This document shows, one piece after another, positions 1 through 11,945 of a stretch of DNA of 64,000 bases (positions within the stretch are counted from its first letter, which is position 1; every line of letters starts with the position of its first letter). Position numbers and translations under genes: made by a program. The notes beneath the pieces were generated by a model that ran no database searches, had not been told where the DNA came from, and saw nothing but the letters and a program-made list of their open reading frames with translations. Source of the DNA: Epiperipatus broadwayi (Eukaryota; Onychophora; Udeonychophora; Euonychophora; Peripatidae); assembly GCA_028023455.1 (NCBI GenBank), contig JAQFVV010012967.1, positions 188,001-252,000 on the forward strand, in the 5' to 3' direction.

Positions 1-1331
1 TTTAAGAAAGAATGGCTGCTGCTGAAGAAATTAATATCCAACAGAAAAATAGACCTTTATTGTTTTACATATGGATATATTTGTGGTCCACAGATTTGTT
101 TATATCATCAATGCAAAACTCATTTCTAGAGCAGTTTTTTTTTCTGTTATATTCTTGGATTTAGATTGGCTATACTTGTTTACAAGTGGCTGCTATGTGT
201 GCTATATTTAAAATTAAACAAAAATGTATATACTTTAGCAGACACATATCTAAAATGTGAAGAATTAAGATTTGAAATACTGATAAAGAAAATATAAATA
301 TTGAATTTATATACAACAATTTCACCAGGGCAATTTTATATTAAAGGATTTAAATCTATACATAAACTACCTTTTCTAATCAGTTAATTTGAGTAATTTA
401 TATATTTTATTTTTTTAAAAGTATAATCTGCTCCTTATCTTTCACAATTTAGTTTCAATTTCCACATGTGTGTACACAGTATATATATAATCTGTAATAT
501 CTCCTTTTAGGCAAATAAAAATTGACATCATTTCCCTGAGTTATTAATTCTGTATGAAGTAATTGACTAAAAACAAACTTTCTAGATTAATTTTCTGCTG
601 TGAAAAGTGAAGAAACTAAAAAAAATTATTTTGTCTAATTGAGAAATCTATATAAAAGAAAAACTTGATATTTAAAAATATATATTTCTCATAAAATCAC
701 TTTTTATGGTATATAATAATAATTAATATTTTGGCAAAATATTTAATTTAAATATATTTTAAATAGAAAAAGTGAATATTTTATATTTTGGAATAATTCG
801 TTTTAAATACCATAAATAAACATATCTTCCTTAAAGTTATTGATCCATTTGTAGTATAACAATTTTACTCAGATAACATTGTCATTAATAAAAAAAAACC
901 ATAGTTGAAGATCAGGTAACATTCAAGTACTAAAGTAATGGACTGGGTATAGTGTAGAAATTAGCAGGAAAAGTTTGAATTGAAATGCCTAGCCAATCAC
1001 ATGAGTAAGAAATTACAGAATATCAAGAAAATGATCACTACTCATAAAATAGTAATTAATTATCTCAAGTTATTATAGATAAATTGATAGGATGGCCATA
1101 ATTCTTGATTATCTAGAGTATATGTAGAGCAATTTTTATAAGCCTAACATTTTTAATCAAATGATGAAGATCTCTTCCCTGAAAATATAATAAATCTAAT
1201 AAGTTGTAGTGGGTATTTTCTGTGCTGTAATAAATCATTTTTCATCCATGATGAAATTTTGAAGAAATTAATCCTGGTTAGAATTGTTAAAATGCTTTAT
1301 GTATTATAATACCTTAATGAAATCTTATATG

Positions 1332-1362
<31 letters not shown>

Positions 1363-1429
1363 TATATTTGTTGTGACTAAGAAATGAATATGATTCTATA
1401 TATTACTAATATGACTAACAGAATATAGA
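1..1429. other. AT-rich noncoding DNA, no gene seen
   Basis: No open frame of useful length and no recognisable protein similarity on either strand. The only structured sequence is the TA/TG microsatellite near 1330. It ends where RTE-like coding sequence starts. Confidence 0.6.
1330..1362. repeat. (TA)n(TG)n compound microsatellite
   Basis: Alternating TA dinucleotides run directly into about nine TG dinucleotides. A simple repeat with no visible coding role. Confidence 0.9.
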
Positions 1430-3574
1430 TATTTCAAGATTGTAATGTTCTTAATAAATTTAACACAGGAAGCGATCATTGATTAGTAAGATGTAAGATA
1501 CGAGTTAATGCAAAACTAAAAAGACAAAAATTATTAAGAAAAACTATATTTACAGTTGATACTCCTAATCTACAGAAAAATTCTAATGAATTTAAATTAG
1601 AATTTATAAATCGGTTTCAAGTATTAGTAGATTTTGAACTTGATTCAGATTTGAATGAAATCAATATGAAAATAACTGATACACTTTTAAAAACTGGAAC
1701 AAAGATAGCTGGTAGAAAAAAGCAGCAATTGACCAATAAAATTTTTACTGAGACTAGAGAATTTATGAAGAAAAGAAGGAATACGAAGATATACAAAAAT
1801 GATGCATTAAAAAAGATTGAATATTTCGAATTTTGTAAAATGGTGTGGAAAAGTGTTGAAAATGATATAAGAAAATATAACTATGAACTAGCAAGGAAAG
1901 CTGTAGAAGAGAATAAAAGTCTCAAGAGTATAAAACAATATTTTGGTATTGGTAAGAAATTTATATCTGCAATAAGAAAAAAAGATGGAATTATTTTTAA
2001 AAACAGAGATGACATCATGAAATGGGTAAAGACTTTTATCATGAATTATATAGTATTAAAGAACAAGTATCTCATATCTATTATATCTTCTGAATTGCCC
2101 AGAATTCTAAATGCAATTAAATCTATAAAGAAAGGAATGACTTCAGGTAATGGTGGAATTATAATTGATATATTAAAAGAAGCAGGTGAAGAAATAGGTA
2201 AAATTTTAGTAAAGTTATATACCAAATGTCTAAATGATAAAGATGTACCAGATGATTGGAAGAATGCAATATTAATATTAATATTTAAAAAGGTGTTAAA
2301 GAAGATATTAGAAATTACAGACCTATCAGCCTTTTAGCAGTTTTATACAAAATTTTTACCAAGATAATCACAACTTGTTTACAGAGAACATTGGATTTCC
2401 ATCAACCAAGAGAACAAATTGGATTTAAAAGTGGTTTTAGTATGGTTGCTCATATCCAGGTATTGAGAGAAGTTATAGAAAGAACAAATGAATATGAATT
2501 GCCATTATGCTTTGGATTTGTAGATTATGAAAAGACATTTGATTCTATAAACATTTCTTCAGTGATTAAAGCATTGGATCATCAAGGTATAGATCTAGGA
2601 TATTGTCATATTTTAAAGAATATTTATAAAAATGCAACAGCAACAATTAGATTACATAATGATACTGGCAAAATCAACATCGAGAAGGGTGTAAGACAGG
2701 GTGACTCCATATCTCCAAATTTTTTTACAGAAGTGCTGCAAGAAGTATTTTGTGGATTAAAATGGGAAGCTAAAGGAGTGAAAGTAAATGGAGATTATTT
2801 AAATCATTTAGATTTTGCAGATGATGTAGTTATTTTTGCAAATAATACTTTAGAGCTACAGGAAATGTTGCAGGAGTTATCATAGGAAAGTAGGACTAAA
2901 GATAAATGTTAAAAAGACTAAAGTAATGTTTAATGGATTTTCTCAAAATATGAAAATAAAGATCAATTATGATCAGTTAGAAGAAGTTAACAATTACAAA
3001 TACCTTGGTCATATTATTAATACAGATGGAAACATAATGTATGAAATTAATCATAAAATTAAACTTGGTTGGAGCGCTTTTGGTAGAAATAACTTGATAC
3101 TAAAAGGAAATATGCCTATGTGTTTGAAAAGGAAGGTTTTTAATAAATGTGATTTATCAGTTCTTACTTATGGATCTGAGACCTGGACACTTAATAGAAG
3201 AGCAATGCAGAGACTTCAGACCACTCAAAGAAGTATGGAGAGATGCCTGTTGGGAGTAACAAGAAGAGATTGAAAATGCAATATATGGGTAAGAGAACAG
3301 ACAGGTGTTACTGACCTCATTGAAAAAATTAAAAGACTAAAGTGGAGTTGGGCTGGACATATTGCTAGAAGAGATGATAATAGATGGACAATTGAAGTCT
3401 TAAACTGGATTTCAAGAGATTGTAAAAGACCCAGAAAAAGGCCACATGTGATATGGATGGATGAAATAAGAAAGTGTGCAGGGGTGATATGTAGAAGAGA
3501 AGTTAAAGATCAAAAAAGATCGATTGAACTTGGAGAGACCTTCATCCTGCAGTGGATTGATAATGGTTGATGGT
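1430..3574 (+). pseudogene. Reverse transcriptase of RTE-like copy 1, frameshifted
   Basis: The coding remains read in three frames. The first (to 2337) holds the linker and RT fingers, with PDDWKNAILILIF ahead of the break. The second (about 2300-2885) continues with NYRPISLL, the palm motif A region FVDYEKTFDSI, motif B GVRQGDSISP and the catalytic FADD box at 2814-2825. The third (about 2885-3273) holds KYLGHIINTDG and the C-terminal domain. Breaks are a frameshift near 2290-2300, another near 2880, and a TGA stop at 3271-3273 after RRD. Reading on past the stop gives KRLKWSWAGHIARRDDNRW and ends with LGETFILQWIDNG. The two palm aspartates of FADD are intact, but the copy cannot make a full protein. 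Confidence 0.85.
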
Positions 3575-3600
3575 GATAATATTACTAATATATTAAATAA
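1430..3600 (+). mobile_element. RTE-like non-LTR retrotransposon, copy 1, 5'-truncated
   Basis: The copy begins inside the C-terminal edge of the AP-type endonuclease, where a degraded SDH motif followed by LVR is readable near 1475. It runs through the reverse transcriptase to a C-terminal region with the WAGHIARR-type motif common in RTE-like endonuclease-reverse transcriptases. The 3' end is the short tail TTGATAATGGTTGATGGTGA, near 3555-3575, with no long poly(A), as expected of RTE-type elements that end in short repeats. Copies at 19.0-21.8 kb and 31.0 kb (both - strand) share this tail, which fixes the 3' terminus. The upstream endonuclease is missing, so this is a dead 5'-truncated copy. 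Clade assignment is by recognised motifs only. Confidence 0.85.
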
Positions 3601-5178
3601 TTTATAAACTAATCTGGTTGTACTATTCTTAATACATAATACTGTGCTTCAATATAGACTCTTTTAATTGTTGACTATTACTTCACCACTGTAGAAATTA
3701 TACAGGATATAAAATAACACTGTATTCGTTAGTTGTTTATGAAATCATTCTCAAAATGAGTTGAGCTTTCATTCAAGCTTTATTCATTGTATTAAACCAT
3801 GCATGGCAATTTTGTAAGTCATTCTTATATAACAATTTTGTTGAGAGAGAGAAATCAAAAAATGTATAGTGAAATGTAACTATTGTTTTTCAAAGAATAT
3901 AGACCTAAACAATGTATTATAAAATTATAGTAGTGGAAAACCATGATAAATTATACATAAAAACAGTTTAATGATTTTTATTCATTGAAATACATTTAAG
4001 AACTACTTAATTGATATATTTTAAACCATATTTATTATTTTCAAAATATTTGTTTATATGTATATTATAGAAACAAATTAAAATTAATAGTACTGGCCCA
4101 ATTATGGAAAATTTAATATACAATTATGGCATCACTTATAAAAATAGGCAGAGCTGCTCTGTAAATAAGAGGCACCTTTGTGCAAGGTAAAGTTTAGTTC
4201 CCCCCTTCCATTATATGAAATAAAATTTGTAAATTAAAAGACATTTTCTCCAATAGTTTTTCAAGAAAAACTTGAAAATATAGCTTTAGTCATTTAATGT
4301 GTTTGATAAATACTCATATGTTTTATTTATTTATTTTCATAAAATAAACCCAGAGATTAAAACACATGCTAAAATAAAACAAAATTAATGTTTTAAAAAA
4401 TAAATTCTGGAATAATAATTAAATAATATCTTAAAACAAAAATATTTATTTAGTAAATTTGAAATTTCTATTTTTTTAAAAAAAAAGAACCATCACCACT
4501 ACACACCAATGAAAACATTGCACTGCTTTCTTTCCTTTCTTGGCCTGTTCTGATATTATATAAGTAATTTTAATTTACTTACTTGGTTATAAAATATTAT
4601 CTATAGCCAGAGTATGATTCTATAGAATGCTTCACCTCTGAGTTCCATCTCATATAGCAAGAAAAAAAGACACCCTGGCTTGTCAGCATTATTCTTTCTG
4701 AACTAATATTTAGACAGCATGCCAATAATTCATTAAAAATAGTCTTGTTTTTTGAAAACCCATTCAAAATCTCTCATGCATAAATGTATTTCCATTTTTT
4801 ATTAATAAAATTATATTCATTTAATAATAAAACATTTACACTTATTTAATTTTTATATGAATGTTATTCCACTATTGTATTTCTATAGTCCAGTATTTTA
4901 AATTTTTATACTTACATTATTTATTGATCCAATTTTAAATAACATGGTTGATGTAACTCTTTCATTCTACTAGCACCAACTTGTTAAAAATAATTCATTT
5001 TAAAAATCCATTATAGGTTAGTTACTTTTAATTTAGAACCTCTCTCACATATAACTTGTTTCCATTTTCTATTAACAAAAATAGTTTCACTTATTTTGTT
5101 TAATAATAAAATATTTACACTATTATATTATTGTATTTTTATTACTTATTAATAACTAGGTCCTATTATATATTATAT
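3601..5178. other. AT-rich noncoding DNA
   Basis: No coding similarity or repeat family recognised on either strand. Short poly(A) and poly(T) tracts only. Confidence 0.55.
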
Positions 5179-5349
5179 TCATTAAAACCAGTAAATACTT
5201 AGACAATTCTAACATCAAACAATAATCTCAAACCCAGGCTCAAGGCAATCTCCTTTTAACAATAAAAATGGAGGTTGCTTTGAAAACAATTTGAGATTTT
5301 GGGTTGTTATTGATATTGGGATTGTCTAAATGTTGACTGATTTTAATGA
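5179..5349. repeat. Imperfect inverted repeat (hairpin), about 80-bp arms
   Basis: The left arm (5179-5257) and right arm (about 5267-5349) are imperfect reverse complements. The outer ends TCATTAAAA and TTTTAATGA match, and blocks such as TTAGACAAT/ATTGTCTAA and ATCTCAAA/TTTGAGAT line up inward. The spacer is about 10 bp. It is probably a remnant of a palindromic MITE or fold-back element. No coding sequence. Confidence 0.65.
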
Positions 5350-5846
5350 TTACTTATAAACTCATTTAGTCTTGAGTATTATTACACTTATATATTATAC
5401 TTTATTATATAGCTTGATAATTAGGGATTTAGTCAGGATTTATTTAAGGGAAGAAATTTTAATTTTTCATAATTAGATTGTTTTTTCGATACATTTTTAG
5501 AAATCATTAAAATGTCTTGCACTTTATTTTGTTTATTCATAGATTATGTTGGATAATTATTTTTAAAAAATCAAACATTTAGTTTGTTCCATTAGGTACA
5601 TTTTTTAGATTTTGTCAATAGGGAAATCATGTAAAAGTTTTATTGTAATCAAGAGAATTGCATTAAATAATATCATTATTATGAAATCTGTTAAGAATTA
5701 TATATGTTGACATGCAATAATATCTTTTTAAAAATTATGTTTTTTTACTCATTCCATTTTCCTTAGATTTAAACCGTAATGTGGATTATGGATCAATTAC
5801 AAATTTTTAGCTAGACAATAAATTCAAGTCCACTTCCAATGAAAAG
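5350..5846. other. AT-rich noncoding DNA
   Basis: Nothing recognisable on either strand. Confidence 0.5.
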
Positions 5847-5996
5847 TTGTTTAGTAAAATGTGTAAAAAGATAATATGGCATTAAAAAAAACATAATATC
5901 ATTATTAAAAATAGGAAAAGCTAGTTAGTAAAATGTGTAAAAAGATAATACATCATAATAAAAAAAATGAGAAAGATAGTATTATTATTAAAAAAG
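5847..5996. repeat. Two-unit tandem repeat, about 74-bp period
   Basis: The core TTAGTAAAATGTGTAAAAAG starts at 5851 and again at 5925, each followed by a diverged AATAATA/TTAAAAA-rich segment. A short local duplication. Confidence 0.7.
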
Positions 5997-5999
5997 TTT

Positions 6000-6080
6000 T
6001 GCACCAGTGAGCATTGGAACCAATCCCAGAACCTCTTATTCCAGAGTCAGCCACCTTATCACTACTCTAAGCTGAATAAG
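6000..6080 (-). repeat. tRNA-like (SINE-type) segment, degenerate
   Basis: On the - strand the sequence has an A-box-like stretch (TTAGAGTAGTGATAAGG), an anticodon-arm-like region, and a B-box-like GGTTCCAATGC about 45 nt further on, then an AT-rich tail. Spacing and order resemble a tRNA-derived SINE head. It does not fold as a clean cloverleaf by eye, so I do not call it a functional tRNA. Confidence 0.35.
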
Positions 6081-6223
6081 ACATATAAACTCTGTAAAAT
6101 ATAATTGATAAACATAATTTCATCACATGCAGAATAACTATAATTATGAGGCAATATTTTTAAAATGTCTTATTTTTAAATAAATTATTAATAGTAATAT
6201 GTTATTTTTTATATAAGTAGGAT

Positions 6224-6700
6224 ATTTAAATAAAAGTGATTCAAAAATCTAAAAATTTTTTATTTACATATAAATTTTATTAATTATAATGATAAAAGGG
6301 CATGAACCTGTTCAGTTTAGTGCAGTGGTAGAGTGTATATATATATATATATATAGTATATTTCAAGGCTTGGGCAATTGCCACAATAAGTTTCAATAAT
6401 AAGTATTTGTCTTATATTTAAATAGAAAATATTTACAATCAGAATGTGTTTCTAACAATAAAGTTTAAACATATACATATAAGTTTTATTAATTATTGGT
6501 ACAAAATAGCATTGGCCTGTTCTGCCTAGTGCAATGATAAGAGTGTATATGTAGCATATTTCAAACTTGAGGCTTGGAAAATTGTCACAATAAATTTAAG
6601 TAAAGAAGTATCTCATATTTAAATAAAAAATGTATGAAGTGATTTGAAAATGTAAATATTTTTATTTACGTATAAATGTTATTATCTTAATGTCTTTGCG
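6224..6700 (+). repeat. Tandem dimer of about 200-bp tRNA-like units
   Basis: Two units share CCTGTTC..TAGTGCARTG followed by GAGTGTATAT (A-box-like, near 6310-6335 and 6511-6548), TTTCAA plus GGCTTGG (B-box-like, near 6360 and 6570), and then ATTTAAATARAAAAT. The ATTTAAATA block recurs near 6224, 6418 and 6620, giving a period of about 200 bp. Unit 1 carries an internal (TA)n expansion. It looks like a short tandem array of a diverged SINE-like unit. Confidence 0.45.
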
Positions 6701-8659
6701 CCCCCGTGATGAAGCGTCTTTGTGTTTCACACACATCAAAGATCTTATTGACTGTAAATACAACACACGTAAATATATTTATAAATAATTTTATAAATTA
6801 AAAAAAAAAAAAAGAGTTTAAATATGTTTATTATATTTACACTTGATTAAACCATTTTATCTATTACGTTTTTAGACAGAGGTAATTGCAGAAGTAATCA
6901 CTCATAATGATGAAGGATATCTCTCTTTTATGCCTTCGTTTACTCTATTTAAATAAATATTCCAAAAAGAAAGAATATTGTTTATCATTTCAAAGGTAAA
7001 AAATAAAAAATTATCCATGCGGGAATTGTTGCTTCAGTACCATGGTTTGTCAACAATCAATGTGATAAAATAACAGTTCACGAAATAATAGAATTAGGCA
7101 AAATAAATTTATTGAGGTTAGTTTGAAGGATAAAAAGAGCAGATTAAATATGCAGATAAACAAAGATAAAGGAACAATGAAACTTGGTTTCATGTTATAT
7201 CACATAATACAGCTCTAAGCTGAAAAATGATTGAATATTTTACATTTTGTATTCTTTCTAAAAATATGTTAGCTATTATTTAATCATTCAGAATCATAAA
7301 TATATTAAACCTTTAAATAGTTTCTGTGGGGAAAGACCTCTCAGAATTTCTTTACAGACTCTTCTAACTAAAGTAGGATGTAAGTCACAAAAATTTCAGC
7401 TTAAGCTTTTTATTCTTGTTTACTTTCAGTAAATAGTAAGTGAAGAATATTTTTGTTTTTATAAAATTTTAATTCTGTAAGATTAAGCTTTTTTAAAAAA
7501 TATTTTTTTATTAAAGTAAAAAACTCTTCAAAATATTATGATTGCATGCATGCTTGCACAACACAAAATTTTTTGTTTTAATTAGACAATAATATTTTTT
7601 TTAGATAGCTATTGCATAGTTTACCCAGATGAACAATTAAAATTAATCAGTAAATTGATATTAATATATTCTTAACTAAAAGAAAAAACAAGTGCTAGCT
7701 CAAAATGTTATCTTTGACAACTTGCACATGATATTTCAAACTATCTATCTTCTCAACAAATTTTAGTTTCTGATTTTTTTTTCACTTCTTTTTTATCACT
7801 TTTTTCTTTTTGAATTAATATTTTATTGATTTTATTATATGTTTTTAAGAATATTGTTCAAAAAATATTTTTTGTTTTTATACTCTTGTTATAATTTAAG
7901 CATTGCGTATTTTAAGCCACCAATTACTAGATATAAATCTTTAAAAGCAGGAATATTAAAAACACATTTTTTAAATTATGTTTCAACAGTAAACTTTGTC
8001 TTAAAAAGTTACAACGGTTTTACACAGCTTGCATTGCTGAGATTACATGGGCAGTCCATACTCATAGGTTTACATATCTAAAAGTTCAATTCTATTAATT
8101 AGCCCATGATTACAGGAATTTTGGGTGTTCAGTCTTGCTGTATTTGCATATGCATATGAGTTTACAGTTTTACATATGATAAAGTATCTTAAACGACATA
8201 GCTCAATGCTGATAGGTATTAATATTATTGCAATTTCAATTATTATTATTATTACTACTGTTACTTTCAAAAGGAGTTTATTAACTGAAGGAAAAAGTTA
8301 CATCTATTTACTGTTTTACATTGGGCATACATAGTTTTATATTTACATCATAAAAGAAGTACAGTTTATGTAATTAAATCCCATGCATTACAAACATTTA
8401 GATTGCAGATCTACATATTAAAGTTCATGATAACCATCAACTCTAAAAACAATAAAACCTTAATCAATGATCATGTGGTAATAATGGGAGAAAACAGTGA
8501 TTAAAAATTCTATCGAGATCTGATCACAATCTATATGTTGTTCATTGAAAATTTAATAAGTTCCATGTTGTATTATATATAGAGTCAGAGACAAGTTTTT
8601 TGTCTCTTTCTTTAATGCTTTCAAGTTTATTCCAAAAGGTATTTGGATGTCTTCTTAAG
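6701..8659. other. AT-rich noncoding DNA
   Basis: No gene recognised. Small open frames around 7.8-8.3 kb are low-complexity and overlap each other on opposite strands. The right part (about 8.4-8.66 kb) may be the 3' untranslated region of the LINE fragment that follows, but I cannot place its end. Confidence 0.45.
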
Positions 8660-9005
8660 TTGTTGTTGTTGTATAAAAAGGTGCATCTAGTATGTCATAG
8701 TGCAAAAAGAACAAAAGTTTTGACATGAATATTGGCATGTATACCTTGTTTGAAACTTTGAAAAAGTGTGTAAATTTTAACTTTTGAATTTTTAAATAAT
8801 ACAGGAATTGCTCTATGAATATTATCAAAGTAGGTGCATTCAAAGTAGATGTGATACTGATTTTCAGTGTCTCTATGGCAAAGATTGCAATATTCATCAC
8901 ACCCTTGCAATTTCTTTTATATCTGTAGAAATATGAAGTGGGTAATGCTTCAAGGTTAATTTTAACAAGGAAATTCAAAATATTTAAGTTCAAGGGACCA
9001 ATGTC
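8660..9005 (-). pseudogene. C-terminal zinc-binding fragment of a LINE ORF2
   Basis: Reading leftward from about 9000, the - strand encodes LNILNFLVKINLEALPTS, then after a frameshift near 8905 CDEYCNLCHRDTENQYHIYF followed by ECTYF. The spaced Cys/Cys/His/Cys residues after an 'xLPT' turn match the zf-RVT zinc-binding region near the C-terminus of LINE ORF2 proteins. The same layout occurs in element A at about 49.3-49.5 kb (FDFLLKFNLNALPITHFLRF), so this is a relative or a diverged copy. The 5' side is cut off exactly at the (ATT)n/(AAT)n array. The break leaves it non-functional. Confidence 0.7.
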
Positions 9006-9008
9006 TAA

Positions 9009-9145
<137 letters not shown>

Positions 9146-9159
9146 CAACAACAACAATA

Positions 9160-10030
9160 ACCCACAAATAATTCATCATTTTTATAAAAAAAAATAGATT
9201 CCAAAATAAAAATCTATATAAAACAATCTAATTTGTTTATTAAAAATCTGTTTAGTCATTATTAATTTTTAGATTGATTCCCCCTTGAGGAAAAAGTAAA
9301 AATTTTAATTTAGTTAATTAAATGAAATTGTTTTCAATTTGGTACTTAGGTAATGAAATGACATGGCATGTGATTAATTAAGAAACTTGCCATATGATTA
9401 TATATATATATAATTATTTTTTCTGACTTTTCTATTGTTTTTTTAAACTTTTCCTAAATATATTACAAATATTAATCTGATCGTATCTTAAAAAATTAAA
9501 GCTATCTTATATATATTTCTTGCATATTTCATTATATTTTTTATCAATTGGTTATGTACTATCAGAACACTTCTTCTAAAATTAATTTCAGTACAGTCTA
9601 ATAATTATTTATCATCTCTTCCGAATAAATGTCCATTTATAAATATAACAGAAATTAAACAATAAGCTTATAGGTTCATTTAATTATCTGTTGGAATGTA
9701 GAGAAAATGTCTCTTCTTTTAAATTGATTTTTTTTATTTCTTAATTTTTATTGTTAAAAATTTATTGTAATATATATGTAAAAGATAATTAAAATTATCA
9801 TATAAAGTTACCTTTTTTTTTTCAAACTTTAATACTGCTTTTTTGTTTTTATAAATAAAAATATACAAAAGCTTTTATATACATGAAGTTGTAGACACAT
9901 TTCATAAGTGGATTGAAAAAGCCCTTAACATTCAGGGACATTTACTTATTTATTTTTTAATTAATATTTATTTGTGGTCTACAATTTATGTGTTAATTTG
10001 CATTCAACAAGAAGTGATATTAATAGATAT
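9160..10030. other. AT-rich noncoding DNA
   Basis: No coding or repeat family recognised on either strand. Confidence 0.5.
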
Positions 10031-10869
10031 AATAAACATCTCCATACTTCTCCATTCTTTTTAAATTCGTATAAATAACGATACAATAAAAGACAAATGA
10101 CCCCCAAGATGCATTTCGTACTGAACCAGCTACTCATCAGTTGGCCCAGATCACTATCTCTCATATATATCTTTATTATATGAAAAGTATTTATCTAGAG
10201 CAAATTGTTATGGAGGTGTTTATTATACATATAAGATATTACACTTGGAAAAGAGAAAGTTAATAACTCCGTGTGTGCGTGTGTGTGTAAATTAAAAAAT
10301 CAGATATATTAACCTTTAACTGAGGTTTAAAATTTATATCTGTGCTAGTGATAATCTCTAGTTTCGAAGATGATTAGTAATAATCATTATTGTATTTATC
10401 TGAAATGGATGGCGTCAAAATTGTGAGTGGAAGAAGTTTGACAATGGTAAATGAAAATGTAGCAATTTGCTCTAGATAAATACTTTTCATATAATAAAGT
10501 CATATGTGAGAGATAGTGACCTGGGCCAACTGATGAGTACTATTTCAGCATGAAATGCATCTGGGGGTCATTTGTCTTTTATTATATCTTTATTTAAGTG
10601 AATTTAAAAAGAATGGGGAAGTATGGAGGTGTTTATTATATATATATATTACACATGGGACAGAGAAAGGTTAATAACTCCTTGTGTGTGTAAAACAAAA
10701 AAATCTGTTATATTAATCTTTAACTGAGGTTTAAAATTTATATCTGTGCTAGAAATAATCTCTAATTTCGAAAATGATTAGCAATAATCATTATTGTATT
10801 TATCTGAAATGGATGGCATCAAAATTGTGAGTGAAGGAAGTTTGACAATGGTAAATGAAAATGTAGCAA
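10031..10869. repeat. Compound repeat: inverted arm + direct repeats (A'-B-A-B)
   Basis: Segment A (10463-10637) is the reverse complement of A' (10031-10207). Both contain the block CAACTGATGAGTA and a GGGGGTCATTTGTCTTTTAT-type block. Segment B (10209-10466) recurs in direct orientation at 10622-10869, starting TATGGAGGTGTTTATTA and ending AATGAAAATGTAGCAA, a period of 413 bp. The arms overlap the B units by a few bases, so the whole is an interlocked unit. A diverged piece of A' occurs at 36.66 kb, which makes this a dispersed family. No protein is encoded that I recognise. Confidence 0.8.
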
Positions 10870-11429
10870 ATGATATTAACAGTTTAAATAGCCAAGTCTT
10901 TAATAATAATTTGATGTAATAATTATCATATCACTTATGAGTTCGCTGAAAGTGACACAATATAACTTCTATAATGTTTAATATTATTCATTAAATAATT
11001 AGTGTGGCCATGTTGTGTTTTAAGTTTTAATGTTTACACTAAACATTTTATTATCTAAATATATTTCTTTTTGATTATAAAATTATTTTGCATAATTTGT
11101 ATCACTTTAAGTGATATGTTTGGATCTATGTCTAGTTTTTATTTGTACAAGTCATATGAAATGGAAAATAATGTCATGCTAAAATGAAAAAAAAAAGATT
11201 ATGATGATGGGTCCAGTAAATCATTTCTAAATTTGTTATTAAGACTTAGAATTGATTTAAAGATTTTATCTCCTTGGAACAATCATTCACAAGTTTTCAA
11301 GAAATTTATTATAGACAACAATGAGCAGAATTACAATGGAAAATCTGCAAAAGATTATTACATATAAGAAGATATTATTGTTAAAGTAATCTGTGCAAAT
11401 TGAATGCTGGAAAAGGATAGGAAGAATAT
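10870..11429. other. AT-rich noncoding DNA
   Basis: Nothing recognised on either strand. Confidence 0.5.
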
Positions 11430-11945
11430 GGAGGTTTTGAATTCTTATGCTATAGACACTTTTGAGGATTCCATGCACAGTTGTGAAAAATAGATATTTA
11501 ATTACATTAGATATGAACTATTATTTAAATAATAAATGATGAGGTTGAAAGTGTTTATTATCATCACATCATTAGAAAAAATTGTAATGCTTGAAAAACT
11601 TGGTGATGAAATTATAAGAGAGTAACTAGCAATAATAAATAGATTTTTTAGCAGATTGATTAAATCAAATAAATAATAAACTATTCTGGAGGTTTTGAAT
11701 TCTTATGCTGTAGACACTTTTGAGGATTCCATGCACAGTTGTGAAAAATAGATATTTAATTACATTAGATATGAACTATCATTTAAATAATAAATAATGA
11801 GGTTGAAAGTGTTTATTATCATCACATCATTAGAAAAAATTGTAATGCTTGAAAAACTTGGTGATGAAATTATAAGAGAGTAACTAGCAATAATAAATAG
11901 ATTTTTTAACAGATTGATTAAATCAAATAAATAATAAACTATTCT
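11430..11945. repeat. 258-bp tandem duplication, nearly identical units
   Basis: Unit 1 (11430-11687) and unit 2 (11688-11945) abut exactly, starting GGAGGTTTTGAATTC and ending AACTATTCT. I count only about four single-base differences (for example CTATAGAC versus CTGTAGAC). The units look like ordinary AT-rich noncoding DNA. The duplication must be recent compared with the surrounding repeats. Confidence 0.95.
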
